Positions 49,817-58,821 of a DNA stretch of 64,000 nucleotides are shown in pieces. Positions within the stretch are counted from its first letter, which is position 1, and each line of letters starts with the position of its first letter. The position numbers were made by a program, and so were the translations under genes. Under the pieces are notes generated by a model. That model ran no database searches, was not told the origin of the DNA, and was given only the letters and a program-made list of their open reading frames with translations. This DNA is from Streptomyces sp. NBC_00154 (GTDB taxonomy: Bacteria; Actinomycetota; Actinomycetes; Streptomycetales; Streptomycetaceae). The stretch lies in the NCBI RefSeq assembly GCF_026342835.1, contig NZ_JAPEMI010000001.1, forward strand, positions 1,432,501 through 1,496,500, given 5' to 3'.

Positions 49817-50768
49817 ACCGAGATATGCCTATCTGGGGCCGGAGGGCACCTTCACCGAGGCGGCGCTGCGCTTGCTGCCCGAGGCCGCCGGAGCGGTGTG
49901 CGAGCCGTTTCCGACCGTGAGCTCGACCCTGGACGCGGTGCGGTCGGGTGGCTGCCTCGCGGCCGTTGTGCCGTTGGAGAACTCGGTCCGCGGTGTGGTG
50001 CCCGCGACGCTGGAGGATCTGATATCCGGTGGTGCCACGCTGCAGTTCGACGCAGAGATCGAACTGCCGGTGACCTTCGCGCTGATGGCACGTCCGGGGG
50101 CGGCGGTCCAGGACATCCGGCGGGTTCTCAGCCATCCGCATGCCCATGGGCAGTGCCACCGCTGGCTCACCCAGCGGCTGCCCGGGGTGGAGGTCTGCCT
50201 CTCCACATCCACCGCCGCGGCAGCCCGGGAGATCGCGGAATCCTCGTCGCCGCACGCGCGGTACGACGCAGCGATCGCAGCGCCCATCGCGGCCGCACGC
50301 TACGGGCTGTCGGTGCTCGCCTCGGGCATCGGGGAGCGTCGGGACGCCGTCACCCGGTTCGTCTCCGTGCGGGGCACCGGCCCGTCCCCGGCCCGGACGG
50401 GCCGGGACCGTACCTCTCTCGTGGTGACCGCCGACGGCGCGCACTCAGGAGCGCTGGTGGACATTCTGACCGAGTTCTCCGCCCGCGGGGTGGGCCTGAC
50501 CTGGATCCAGTCCTGGCCGACCGGCACGGCCCTCGGCAGCTACCACTTCTTCCTCGACGTCGAGGGGCACATCGAGGACGGCGCCGTGGGCGACGCGATG
50601 ATCGCCCTGCGGCGCAGGGCCGTGGAGGTGTCCTTCCTGGGCAGCTACCCGCACGTGGGCGGGAAGCCGGGGCGGCTCGACGGCAGCGGCGGGGATGGCA
50701 CTGGCGGCAGTCCCGAGGCCTGGCTGAGCGCCCTGCGCGCGGGGGAGGTACTCGTGGGCGGGCGGTGA
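49806..50768 (+). CDS. pheA: Prephenate dehydratase (PheA) with altered Phe-sensing motif
   Basis: Converts prephenate to phenylpyruvate. The protein has 320 residues: a PDT domain (YAYLGPEGTFTEAALRLLPE, VVPLENSVRGVVPATLEDL, DAVTRFVSV) and an ACT domain. Of the two Phe-binding ACT motifs, GALV is present at 215-218, but the ESRP motif reads QSWP at 235-238, so feedback inhibition may be lost. Its start overlaps the SARP gene by 11 bp, so the two are co-expressed. A role in feeding the cluster with phenylpyruvate or phenylalanine is inferred. Confidence 0.9.
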   Translation: MRAEPRYAYLGPEGTFTEAALRLLPEAAGAVCEPFPTVSSTLDAVRSGGCLAAVVPLENSVRGVVPATLEDLISGGATLQFDAEIELPVTFALMARPGAAVQDIRRVLSHPHAHGQCHRWLTQRLPGVEVCLSTSTAAAAREIAESSSPHARYDAAIAAPIAAARYGLSVLASGIGERRDAVTRFVSVRGTGPSPARTGRDRTSLVVTADGAHSGALVDILTEFSARGVGLTWIQSWPTGTALGSYHFFLDVEGHIEDGAVGDAMIALRRRAVEVSFLGSYPHVGGKPGRLDGSGGDGTGGSPEAWLSALRAGEVLVGGR

Positions 50769-51307
50769 ACGCGGGCGGCGGGGCCGGCCCGGGCACCCGT
50801 GCAGCGACCTCGGCAGCCGGGGGGCGACCCACCGTCATGTGCGGCCACGCCCCGGCTGTCGTACCTGGTCTCCGCGAAGACGCGTCCGCCGCCCGGTGCG
50901 GGGCGCTGCGTCCGACGGGGCGGAGCATCGCGTCATACGACGCGCAGGTGGTTCCGGTCGGCGTCCTCGACCGAGTCGACGCGGCCCCGCGCGTCATAGT
51001 GGCTGGTGGAGACCGTCTGGGCAGACCGGGCTGCCGCTGCTGGGAGGACAGCCGCTGCGTGGAGATCTCGTCACCGAGGACAGGGCAGAACAGCGGACTT
51101 CCCTCAGGCCGACGCATGACAGGGACCCGCTGGGGGCCGCTTGCGCTGCGCCGTGCCGAGCACCACGGCATATTGGGTAGGTGGGGCCCCCAGGAACTCC
51201 ATGTTCCCTGCGGTAGCGGATGACGCCGGTGGGGTGCGACGGGCGCAGTGGACCGGGCGTGGCCGGGAGTGCGTCGAGGTGTTGTCCGTAAGGAGGCACT
51301 GGCACGG
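50769..51307. other. Gap downstream of the biosynthetic cluster
   Basis: No intact gene is seen in these 539 bases. Part of the minus strand carries an RHS-like fragment, described separately. The last 60 bases are the leader of the SpoIIE-type gene (AAGGAGG at about 51290). Confidence 0.5.
50925..51020 (-). pseudogene. RHS/YD-repeat fragment
   Basis: The minus strand reads TVSTSHYDARGRVDSVEDAD then RNHLRVV and a stop, while the frame next to it gives SYDAMLRPVGRSA. Two YD(A/x)xxR motifs about 20 residues apart are the hallmark of RHS/YD-repeat proteins. Here they lie in different frames with a stop, so this is a degraded scrap, perhaps a relic of an insertion event at the cluster edge. Confidence 0.4.
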
Positions 51308-53707
51308 ATGAGTACACGTGAGGACCCCGCCGGTTGCCAGGACGGGTCGGTTGCGGATCAGGGCGCACGGCTGGTGGTGGATGACCACGGGGTCGTGGTC
51401 GAGTGGAGCTCGCAGGCCCAGGCCTTGCTCGGCTATTCGGCCGAGGAGGTGCTGGGGCGCCGGGTGGCGGTCCTGCTGACCGGGCCCGGTGAGCAGACGG
51501 ATCCGGGGGCTTCCGAGGTGAGGAAGTCTGCCCGTGAGCCGGCCGTCCGCCATCGGTCCGGGCAGGGACTCGCGGTCGGCATCCAGGTATGGCCCGTAGT
51601 GGGTGAGGGCGATGCCGTGTGGTGGTCTGTGCTTCTGACCCCGGCGGGGGGTTCCGGTCGGCTGAGTATCGACAGCGCGGTATTGCGCGCGGTGCTGACC
51701 CAGTCCCCGCTCGGCCTGCAGGTCCTTGATCCCGATCTGCGGCTCATGCGGTTCAACACCGCCGCGCCGGGTGTGCGCGGTCTGCCGGGCGATGAGGTCA
51801 TCGGCCGGCCGATTCGCGAAGTGGCACCGGGTGTGGTCGACGATGCGTTGGAGCGGATGCTGAGGGACGTCCTGGACACGGGTCGACCCGTGATCGACGT
51901 CGAGCATGCCGGGCGGCCACCCTCCGACCCCGATCACGAGCACATCTATTCCGTCTCGCTCTACCGTCTCCAGGACCGCGCCGGGGGCGTTCTCGGCCTG
52001 CTGACGGCATCGACCGACATCTCCGAGCGGCATCGGGCTCGCGCGGGCCTGGACCTGCTCCTCGACGCGAGCACCCGCATCGGCACCACCTTGGACGTGG
52101 GGACGACGTGCGAGGAACTGGTCGGGGTCGCGGTGCCGAGCCTGGCCGACATCGCCGTCGTGGACATCGTCGACGAAGTGCTGCAGGGGAAGGCTCCGCA
52201 ACCCGGTCCGGTGAGCTCCCACGCCGTGCTGCGACGTGCGGCCTTCAAGTCCACCGAAGGGGAACTCGCATCGGTCGCCTACCGTGTCGGAGAGGTCAAC
52301 CTCTCGTATCCCCGGTCCTTCCGGGACTGCCTGGCCGATCTGCAGCCCCGCCTCGTGCAGCACCTGGAGATCGACAGTGAGTGGGCCGTACACGATGCCC
52401 GGCGCGCCGAGCTGATCCGCCGGACCGGGGCCCATTCGCTCATGGTCGTACCACTCACCGCCCGCGGGGTCGTCCTCGGCCTGGCCAGCTTCTACCGGAC
52501 CACGACACCGGACCCGTTCGAGGAGGACATCCTCGCCCTCACGGCGGATCTCGGCGCCCGGGCCGCCCTGTGCATCGACAACGCGCGCCGGTACACCCGT
52601 GAACGCACCGCCGCCCTCATCCTGCGCTCCAACCTGCTGCCGGAGGCCCTCCCCGCCCAGAACGCCGTCGAAGTCGCCCTGCACCACGTGTCCGCCGCCG
52701 CAGGAGACTGGTACGACGTGATCCCGCTGTCCGGGGCGCGCGTGGCCCTCGTCGTCGGACACGTGCCAGGACACGGCATGCACGCCGCCGCCGCCATGGG
52801 CCAACTACGCACCGCCATCAACACCCTGGCCGCCCAGGACCTGGCCCCCGACGAACTGCTCGCGGACCTCGACGACCTGGTGACGGGCGCCGCCGGCCAC
52901 GGCGCGCCCGCGACCCGCACCCACCCGGCTCGCGAACAGGCGATCGGCGCAACCTGCGTGTACGCGGTCTACGACCCGATCTCCCGGCTCTGCACGCTGG
53001 CACGCGCCGGCCATCCCGCCCCCGTCATCGCTTCCCCCGACGGCGTGGTGGGCATACCCGACGTTCCTGCCGGACCGGCACTTGGAAGCGGCCGCCCGCC
53101 CTACGAAACGAGCGAGCTGGAAATCCCCGAGGGCAGCACCCTCGCCCTGTTCACCAACAGCCTCATCACATCCCACGACAGCGATCCGCAACAGGGTCTG
53201 ACACGGCTGCGCCGCATCCTGGGCAACCCGCTCCCCGCACTCCAGGACACCTGCGACGCCATCATCCGTGCACAGCACCCCATCACGCACGACAACGACG
53301 TCGTCCTGCTCCTGGCCCGCACCCGCGCCCTCGCCGCCGACCAGGTCGCGTCCTGGACCCTCCCCAACGACCCCTCCGTCGTCACCAACGCCCGCAGCCT
53401 CACCAGCCGGCAACTGGCCAGCTGGGGGCTGCAGGAACTCGACTTCACCACCCAACTGTTGGTGAGCGAGCTGGTCACCAACGCCATCCGCTACGCCACC
53501 GGACCCGTCCAGCAACGCCTGATCCGGGACCGGACCCTCATCTGCGAAGTCACCGACGACAGCAGCACAGCCCCCCACCTGCGCCAGGCGGATCTCGCCG
53601 ACGAAGGTGGCCGCGGCCTGTACCTCGTCGCGCAACTGGCCGGCCGCTGGGGTACCCGCTTCACCGCCCGAGGAAAAACCATCTGGGCAGAACAGTCCCT
53701 GCCCTGA
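51308..53707 (+). CDS. PAS-PAS-GAF-SpoIIE phosphatase-HATPase regulator
   Basis: A 799-residue cytosolic signalling protein. In order: PAS near 25-110 (VVEWSSQAQALLGYSAEEVL), PAS near 145-260 (RFNTAAPGVRGLPGDEVIG), GAF near 270-440, a PP2C/SpoIIE domain near 455-650 (DWYDVIPLSG; LARAGHPAPVI) and a C-terminal HATPase (LVSELVTNAIRYA; EGGRGLYLVAQLAGRWG). Such proteins act in partner-switching control of anti-sigma factor antagonists. The ATG at 51308 has AAGGAGG upstream. Its position beside the cluster may be chance. Confidence 0.92.
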   Translation: MSTREDPAGCQDGSVADQGARLVVDDHGVVVEWSSQAQALLGYSAEEVLGRRVAVLLTGPGEQTDPGASEVRKSAREPAVRHRSGQGLAVGIQVWPVVGEGDAVWWSVLLTPAGGSGRLSIDSAVLRAVLTQSPLGLQVLDPDLRLMRFNTAAPGVRGLPGDEVIGRPIREVAPGVVDDALERMLRDVLDTGRPVIDVEHAGRPPSDPDHEHIYSVSLYRLQDRAGGVLGLLTASTDISERHRARAGLDLLLDASTRIGTTLDVGTTCEELVGVAVPSLADIAVVDIVDEVLQGKAPQPGPVSSHAVLRRAAFKSTEGELASVAYRVGEVNLSYPRSFRDCLADLQPRLVQHLEIDSEWAVHDARRAELIRRTGAHSLMVVPLTARGVVLGLASFYRTTTPDPFEEDILALTADLGARAALCIDNARRYTRERTAALILRSNLLPEALPAQNAVEVALHHVSAAAGDWYDVIPLSGARVALVVGHVPGHGMHAAAAMGQLRTAINTLAAQDLAPDELLADLDDLVTGAAGHGAPATRTHPAREQAIGATCVYAVYDPISRLCTLARAGHPAPVIASPDGVVGIPDVPAGPALGSGRPPYETSELEIPEGSTLALFTNSLITSHDSDPQQGLTRLRRILGNPLPALQDTCDAIIRAQHPITHDNDVVLLLARTRALAADQVASWTLPNDPSVVTNARSLTSRQLASWGLQELDFTTQLLVSELVTNAIRYATGPVQQRLIRDRTLICEVTDDSSTAPHLRQADLADEGGRGLYLVAQLAGRWGTRFTARGKTIWAEQSLP

Positions 53708-54072
53708 ACCATCGGCCCTGACGCCGGCAGAGCACCGGGTCGGCCGATACACCGTGGCTCTCGACCGGGTCGGCCAGGCGCTCACCGGGCGATGACCTCG
53801 GCTTCCCGCGGTTCGGCCGGTACCTCGTTCCGCCGCCCGGTCAGCGTCTCGGTCAGGATCCGCCCCGCGCCCCGCATCAGCCGCGTGCCCGAGCATGCGG
53901 ACGTACCCGGCCCTGCGGATCGCCCACTGCCCACGGCATGTGCGCCCGGCGCACGCCCTCTGACCGGGTGACAGTGCACATCATCTCTCCATGCCCGTCG
54001 TTGATCTTGCGAGTAAATCCACTTCGGGGACCGTCCCGTCGTTCCCCGGCCGACTCGATGGAGAACCATCAA
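53708..54072. other. Gap upstream of the repeat protein, with a possible coding scrap
   Basis: No intact gene was found. At 53782-53877 the minus strand reads MRGAGRILTETLTGRR then NEVPAEPREAEVIAR and a stop, with strong third-position GC, as if it were the 3' end of a lost gene. I cannot name it. The promoter of the repeat-protein gene must lie in the last 100 bases. Confidence 0.35.
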
Positions 54073-54954
54073 ATGAACTCCAGAATGCTCACCGTCGCCG
54101 CTGCACTGACCGTCGCAGGTCTCATCGGGGCCGGATCCGCCACGGCGGCGCCCGGAACGGTCTCGGGCGCCGGCGGCAACCGCATCGGAACGGTGCGTGC
54201 CAACGGCGACGCCCACGCCAAGGAGGGCGGCCTCAGCGCCGGCTGGAACCTGGAGAGCAGCAGCATCAAGCAGATCGCCCTCTCCGGCGACCGCATCGGC
54301 GTCCTCAAGGCCAACGGCGACGCGTACGTGAAGGACGGCGGCCTCGGCGCCACCTGGGTGAAGGAAGCCTCGAACGTCAAGCAGATCGCGCTCTCCGGCA
54401 ACCGCATCGGCGTCCTCAAGGACAACGGCGACGCGTACGTGAAGGACGGCACCCTCACCGCCGGCTGGGTGCACGAGGCCGCCAAGGTCAAGGAGCTGGA
54501 GCTGGCCGGCGACCGCATCGGCATCGTCCAGGGCAACGGCGACGCCTTCGTGAAGGACGGCGGCCTCAGCGCCGGCTGGGTCTATGAGGGAGGCAACATC
54601 GTCGACATCGACCTGGCGGGCAACCGGATCGGGGTGTTCACGGGCGACGGCAGGGCGTACGTGAAGGACGGCAGCCTCAAGGCCACGTATGCGAAGGAGG
54701 GCAGCGACGTCATTCAGCTCGAACTCTCCGGAGACCGCATCGGCATCCTCAAGGACAACGGCAAGACGTACGTGAAGGACGGCAGCCTCAGCGCCGCCTG
54801 GGCCCACCAGGCGGACAACGTCATTCAGATCGCCCTCTCCGGCGACCGCATCGGCATCCTGAAGGGCAACGGCAAGACGTACGTGAAGGACGGCAGTCTG
54901 ACCGCCGCCTGGGTCCACCAGGCAGACAACGTCACCGAGCTCGCCCTGTCCTGA
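54073..54954 (+). CDS. Secreted seven-repeat beta-propeller protein
   Basis: A 293-residue protein with a signal peptide (LTVAAALTVAGLIGAGSATAA) and then seven tandem units of 36-37 residues, each following the pattern LSGDRIGVLKxNGDAYVKDGxLxAxW. A last TELALS strand begins an eighth unit and could close a ring, as in velcro-closed propellers. Units 6 and 7 are nearly identical. A seven-bladed propeller, possibly lectin-like as in tachylectin-2, is predicted; the ligand is unknown. The ATG at 54073 has GGAG 10 nt upstream. Confidence 0.8.
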   Translation: MNSRMLTVAAALTVAGLIGAGSATAAPGTVSGAGGNRIGTVRANGDAHAKEGGLSAGWNLESSSIKQIALSGDRIGVLKANGDAYVKDGGLGATWVKEASNVKQIALSGNRIGVLKDNGDAYVKDGTLTAGWVHEAAKVKELELAGDRIGIVQGNGDAFVKDGGLSAGWVYEGGNIVDIDLAGNRIGVFTGDGRAYVKDGSLKATYAKEGSDVIQLELSGDRIGILKDNGKTYVKDGSLSAAWAHQADNVIQIALSGDRIGILKGNGKTYVKDGSLTAAWVHQADNVTELALS

Positions 54955-54960
54955 TCCACG

Positions 54961-54996
54961 GCCCTCGCCCGGGCACGGTGTTGTCCGGACGAGGGC
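54961..54996 (+). terminator. Hairpin after the repeat protein
   Basis: GCCCTCG at 54961-54967 pairs with CGAGGGC at 54990-54996, and the inner CCGGGC/GTCCGG also pairs. It lies 7 bp after the stop codon and is a likely terminator. Confidence 0.7.
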
Positions 54997-55089
54997 ACTC
55001 CGCCTGCCGGTCACGGCGGACGGCTCCCGGGCGATCCGGCCAGACCCGACGTTCTGGCCGGCGAGTCGCTCGACTCAACGGTTCACCAA

Positions 55090-55147
55090 CTGCTCATAAG
55101 TGAGCAGGCGTTCATGGCGATCAAGCAGTTTCGGTCACGAACTGCTT
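55090..55147 (+). promoter_or_regulatory. Two consecutive hairpins upstream of the terpene cyclase
   Basis: CTGCTCA-TAAG-TGAGCAG (55090-55107) is a perfect 7-bp stem with a 4-nt loop. AAGCAGTT at 55123-55130 pairs with AACTGCTT at 55140-55147, with TCG/CGA extending the stem over a short loop. They lie 230-290 bp before the cyclase start in an otherwise gene-free stretch (54997-55376). They may be operators, leader-RNA structure or a terminator. Confidence 0.45.
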
Positions 55148-55283
55148 CCCTCCACCGCTCTCTCAGGGTTCACTGGATGTGACGAGTGGTGACGCGATCG
55201 CTGTCCGTGTGCGGTCCGCCGCCGTGGCCTACCGGCCCGGCTCCGATGCCCCGGCCCCGGCGGAGGAAAGAGGACAGCGATGA

Positions 55284-56387
<1,104 letters not shown>

Positions 56388-56506
56388 CCGGCCGGGAGCG
56401 GGGCGCCGGGCCAGGCCTGAAACCGGACCGGCCTGATTCGGCCAGATCCGGCCTGATCCGAAAGAAGGCCCTCGCCGAGAAGGCCCTCGCCGAGGCAGTC
56501 GTCCAG

Positions 56507-56532
56507 GGGCGCCGGTTCCGTCACCGGCGCCC
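56507..56532. terminator. Perfect hairpin between convergent genes
   Basis: GGGCGCCGGT-TCCGTC-ACCGGCGCCC has perfect 10-bp arms and a 6-nt loop. It lies between the convergent cyclase and EF-hand genes and probably serves both. A 15-bp direct repeat (AAGGCCCTCGCCGAG) precedes it. Confidence 0.8.
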
Positions 56533-56576
56533 GCCGGCGGCCCCCGGCCGACCACGGTCGGGGGTCCTCCCGGCGA

Positions 56577-56792
56577 TCAGCCCTTGTTCTGGGCAGCCCA
56601 GAACTCGTCGAAGGTGAGCAGACCGTCACCGTTCGCGTCGTGGGAGTTGATGACGGCCTGGGCCACCGGCTCGGTGACGTAGGGGTCACCCAGCTGAGCC
56701 ATCACACTCTTGTACTCGGCAGCCGAAATCAGCCCGTCGCCGTTGAGGTCGTACCGCTCGAATGCCTTGCGCGCCGACTCGATGTCCGCCAC
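56577..56792 (-). CDS. Small EF-hand calcium-binding protein
   Basis: A 71-residue calmodulin-like protein with two full EF-hand loops, DLNGDGLISAAE (15-26) and DANGDGLLTFDE (52-63). Both keep the Asp/Asn/Asp ligands, the Gly at position 6 and the final Glu. No signal peptide is present. Streptomycetes have several such proteins, and the role of this one is unknown. Confidence 0.93.
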   Translation of the reverse strand: MADIESARKAFERYDLNGDGLISAAEYKSVMAQLGDPYVTEPVAQAVINSHDANGDGLLTFDEFWAAQNKG

Positions 56793-56932
56793 TGTTCCGC
56801 CCCTTCATCATGCCTAACTGACGGGGGCCAGATTAACGGGCGCGACCGGCGCCGATCACGGCGGCCGGTCGTCCATCATGGGTGGGGTGTCCGCGGACTG
56901 CGGGCGGGGCCTGGGACCGGGGAGTGGGACGC

Positions 56933-57574
56933 TTGACGAAGGACGCACTGGCTCGGACCCTGACGGCTGCCGCGCACGGGCGCTTCCCCGCGCCGGACGG
57001 GGGCACGACGGTGGTGGCACAGCCGAACGCACGGGACGCCGGGGTGCTGGCCTTCACCGCGCACTCGGTGGTGTTCACCGACGAGGATCCGGCATGGGTA
57101 CGGGCCACGCTGGCCGCCACCCCCGGCGATCCGCTCGCCGCCACGATGAACCCGTACTTCCTGGGCGCACTGCTGGCCCGTACCGGACGGCACATGAACA
57201 CCATCGATCTGCTGACGGTCGCGAGCGCGCTGCCGGGTGATCCCGACATCGGGCTCCGGGAGATCGAGGACCCGGAACATCCGCGGGTGGCACGGGCGAT
57301 GAAGTACCGCGACGAGGTGCGGGCCTGGGCCGCCGACGGCGGTGTGCTGATTCTGGGCCGCGGGGTCGCCGGACGCTGGGAGACGGCGATCGAGGTGGCC
57401 GAGGAGGCGCGCGGACGACGGCTCGGGGAGCGACTGGCGCGAGCGGCCCGCCAGTTGGTGCCGGACACGGTGGTCTGGGCGCAGCAGTCGCCGGGGAACG
57501 CCCGCAGTGTGCGGACGTTCCAGGCGGCGGGTTACCGGCCGGTGGGCTCGGAGGCGCTGCTGATCGCGGGCTGA
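56933..57574 (+). CDS. GNAT-family N-acetyltransferase
   Basis: A 213-residue protein. The C-terminal half shows the acetyl-CoA loop region (VAEEARGRRLGERLARAARQ, with the R-G-R-R-L-G pattern) and the late WAQQSPGNARSVRTFQAAGY strand-helix typical of GNATs. The N-terminal half is less conserved. The start is uncertain: TTG at 56933 has GGGGAG at good spacing, while a GTG at 56924 or 56882 is also possible. The substrate is unknown. Confidence 0.75.
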   Translation: MTKDALARTLTAAAHGRFPAPDGGTTVVAQPNARDAGVLAFTAHSVVFTDEDPAWVRATLAATPGDPLAATMNPYFLGALLARTGRHMNTIDLLTVASALPGDPDIGLREIEDPEHPRVARAMKYRDEVRAWAADGGVLILGRGVAGRWETAIEVAEEARGRRLGERLARAARQLVPDTVVWAQQSPGNARSVRTFQAAGYRPVGSEALLIAG

Positions 57575-57621
57575 CCCGCGGCCCCCGGCGGACGGGCCAA
57601 GGGCGCCGGGTCGCCGGACGA

Positions 57622-58821
57622 TCAGCGGAAGACTCCGGTGTGGCCGAGCGAGTAGCGGCCCGGCTGCGGATAGACGGCGAGCCCATGAGGTCCGTTGCCC
57701 ACCGGGATCCGGGCGAGCTGCTTGCCGGTGGCCGTGTCGATCGCGTACACCTCGGCGTTGTAACGCCCGGACAGCCAGAGGACCTTGCCGTCCGCCGAGA
57801 CGCCGCCCATGTCGGGGCTGCCGCCGTTCGGCAGGTGCCACTTCTTCGTCAGTTTCTTCTTCGCGAAGTCGAAGACGGAGATGGAGCCTTCGCCACGGTT
57901 GGTGACGTACATATCCTTGGAGTCGCGGCTGACGTACAGACCGTGGGCGCCCTTGCCGGTGCGCAGCAGCTTCGGTCCGGTGAACTTCTGCCCGTCCAGC
58001 ACCCAGATGCCGTTCGCGATCATGTCCGCGATGTAGAACGTCCCGCCGTCCGGCGACAGCTTCACATCCTGCGGCATCGCGCCCTTGAGCGGCAGCTTCT
58101 GCCGGCCGACGACCTTCATCCTCACCGTGTCGACCTTGAGGAGTTCGGCGGAGAACTCGCAGGAGACGATGAAGTACCGGCCGTCCGTGGAGAAGTCGGC
58201 GTGATTGACGCCCGCGCAGTCGACCGGGACGGTCCTGGCCTTCTTCATGGTGTGCGCGTCGCGGAAGACCAGCTGCCGGTCCATCGAGGCCATCACGACG
58301 GCGTACTTGCCGTTCGGCGTGAAGTAGAGGTTGTACGGGTCGGAGACCGCGACCGTCCGCCCGGCCTTCCCGGTGGCCGGGTCGATGGCGGTGAGGCTGT
58401 CGCCGAGGTCGTTGTTGACCCAGAGCGTCTTCAGGTCCCAGGACGGGACGACATGCTGCGGCTGGTGGCCGACCGGGATGGTCTCGATGACCTTGTACGT
58501 CTTCGGGTCGATGACCGACACGGTGTTGGACTTGGTGTTGGGTACGTACACCCGCGCCGGGAAGTTCTTGACGACCGGTGACATCATTCCGGCCCGGTCG
58601 GCCGCGTACACATCCTCGGGATCGAGCACCGGCGGCATCCCGGCGAGCCCGGGCGGGGTGGCGCGCTTCGAGGTGGCGTTGTCCGGGACGACGGGCGGCG
58701 CGGCGGCCTCGGTGTCGGCGGTCTCGGCCTTCCCCTTCTCGGCGGGGGTGCCGCAGCCCGCGAGTACGGCGATGAGTACGCCCCCGAGCAGGGCCGCGGT
58801 GCGCTTGGTGGAGGAAAGCAT
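57622..58821 (-). CDS. YVTN/YncE-type beta-propeller lipoprotein
   Basis: A 399-residue lipoprotein with lipobox LIAVLAGC at about residues 16-23 and a linker, followed by repeated propeller strands: RVYVPNTKSNTVSVIDPKTY, TLWVNNDLGDSLTAIDPATG, DMYVTNRGEGSISVFDF and LWLSGRYNAEVYAIDTATG. It is extracytoplasmic. Its start overlaps the stop of the deacetylase-like gene (TGATG), so the two are translated together. Confidence 0.87.
   Translation of the reverse strand: MLSSTKRTAALLGGVLIAVLAGCGTPAEKGKAETADTEAAAPPVVPDNATSKRATPPGLAGMPPVLDPEDVYAADRAGMMSPVVKNFPARVYVPNTKSNTVSVIDPKTYKVIETIPVGHQPQHVVPSWDLKTLWVNNDLGDSLTAIDPATGKAGRTVAVSDPYNLYFTPNGKYAVVMASMDRQLVFRDAHTMKKARTVPVDCAGVNHADFSTDGRYFIVSCEFSAELLKVDTVRMKVVGRQKLPLKGAMPQDVKLSPDGGTFYIADMIANGIWVLDGQKFTGPKLLRTGKGAHGLYVSRDSKDMYVTNRGEGSISVFDFAKKKLTKKWHLPNGGSPDMGGVSADGKVLWLSGRYNAEVYAIDTATGKQLARIPVGNGPHGLAVYPQPGRYSLGHTGVFR

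Noticed and set aside
53782..55014. A minus-strand frame with apparent repeats opposite the seven-repeat protein
   Set aside because: The repeats are the reverse image of the real plus-strand repeats. Only the scrap at 53782-53877 outside that gene was kept as a weak note.
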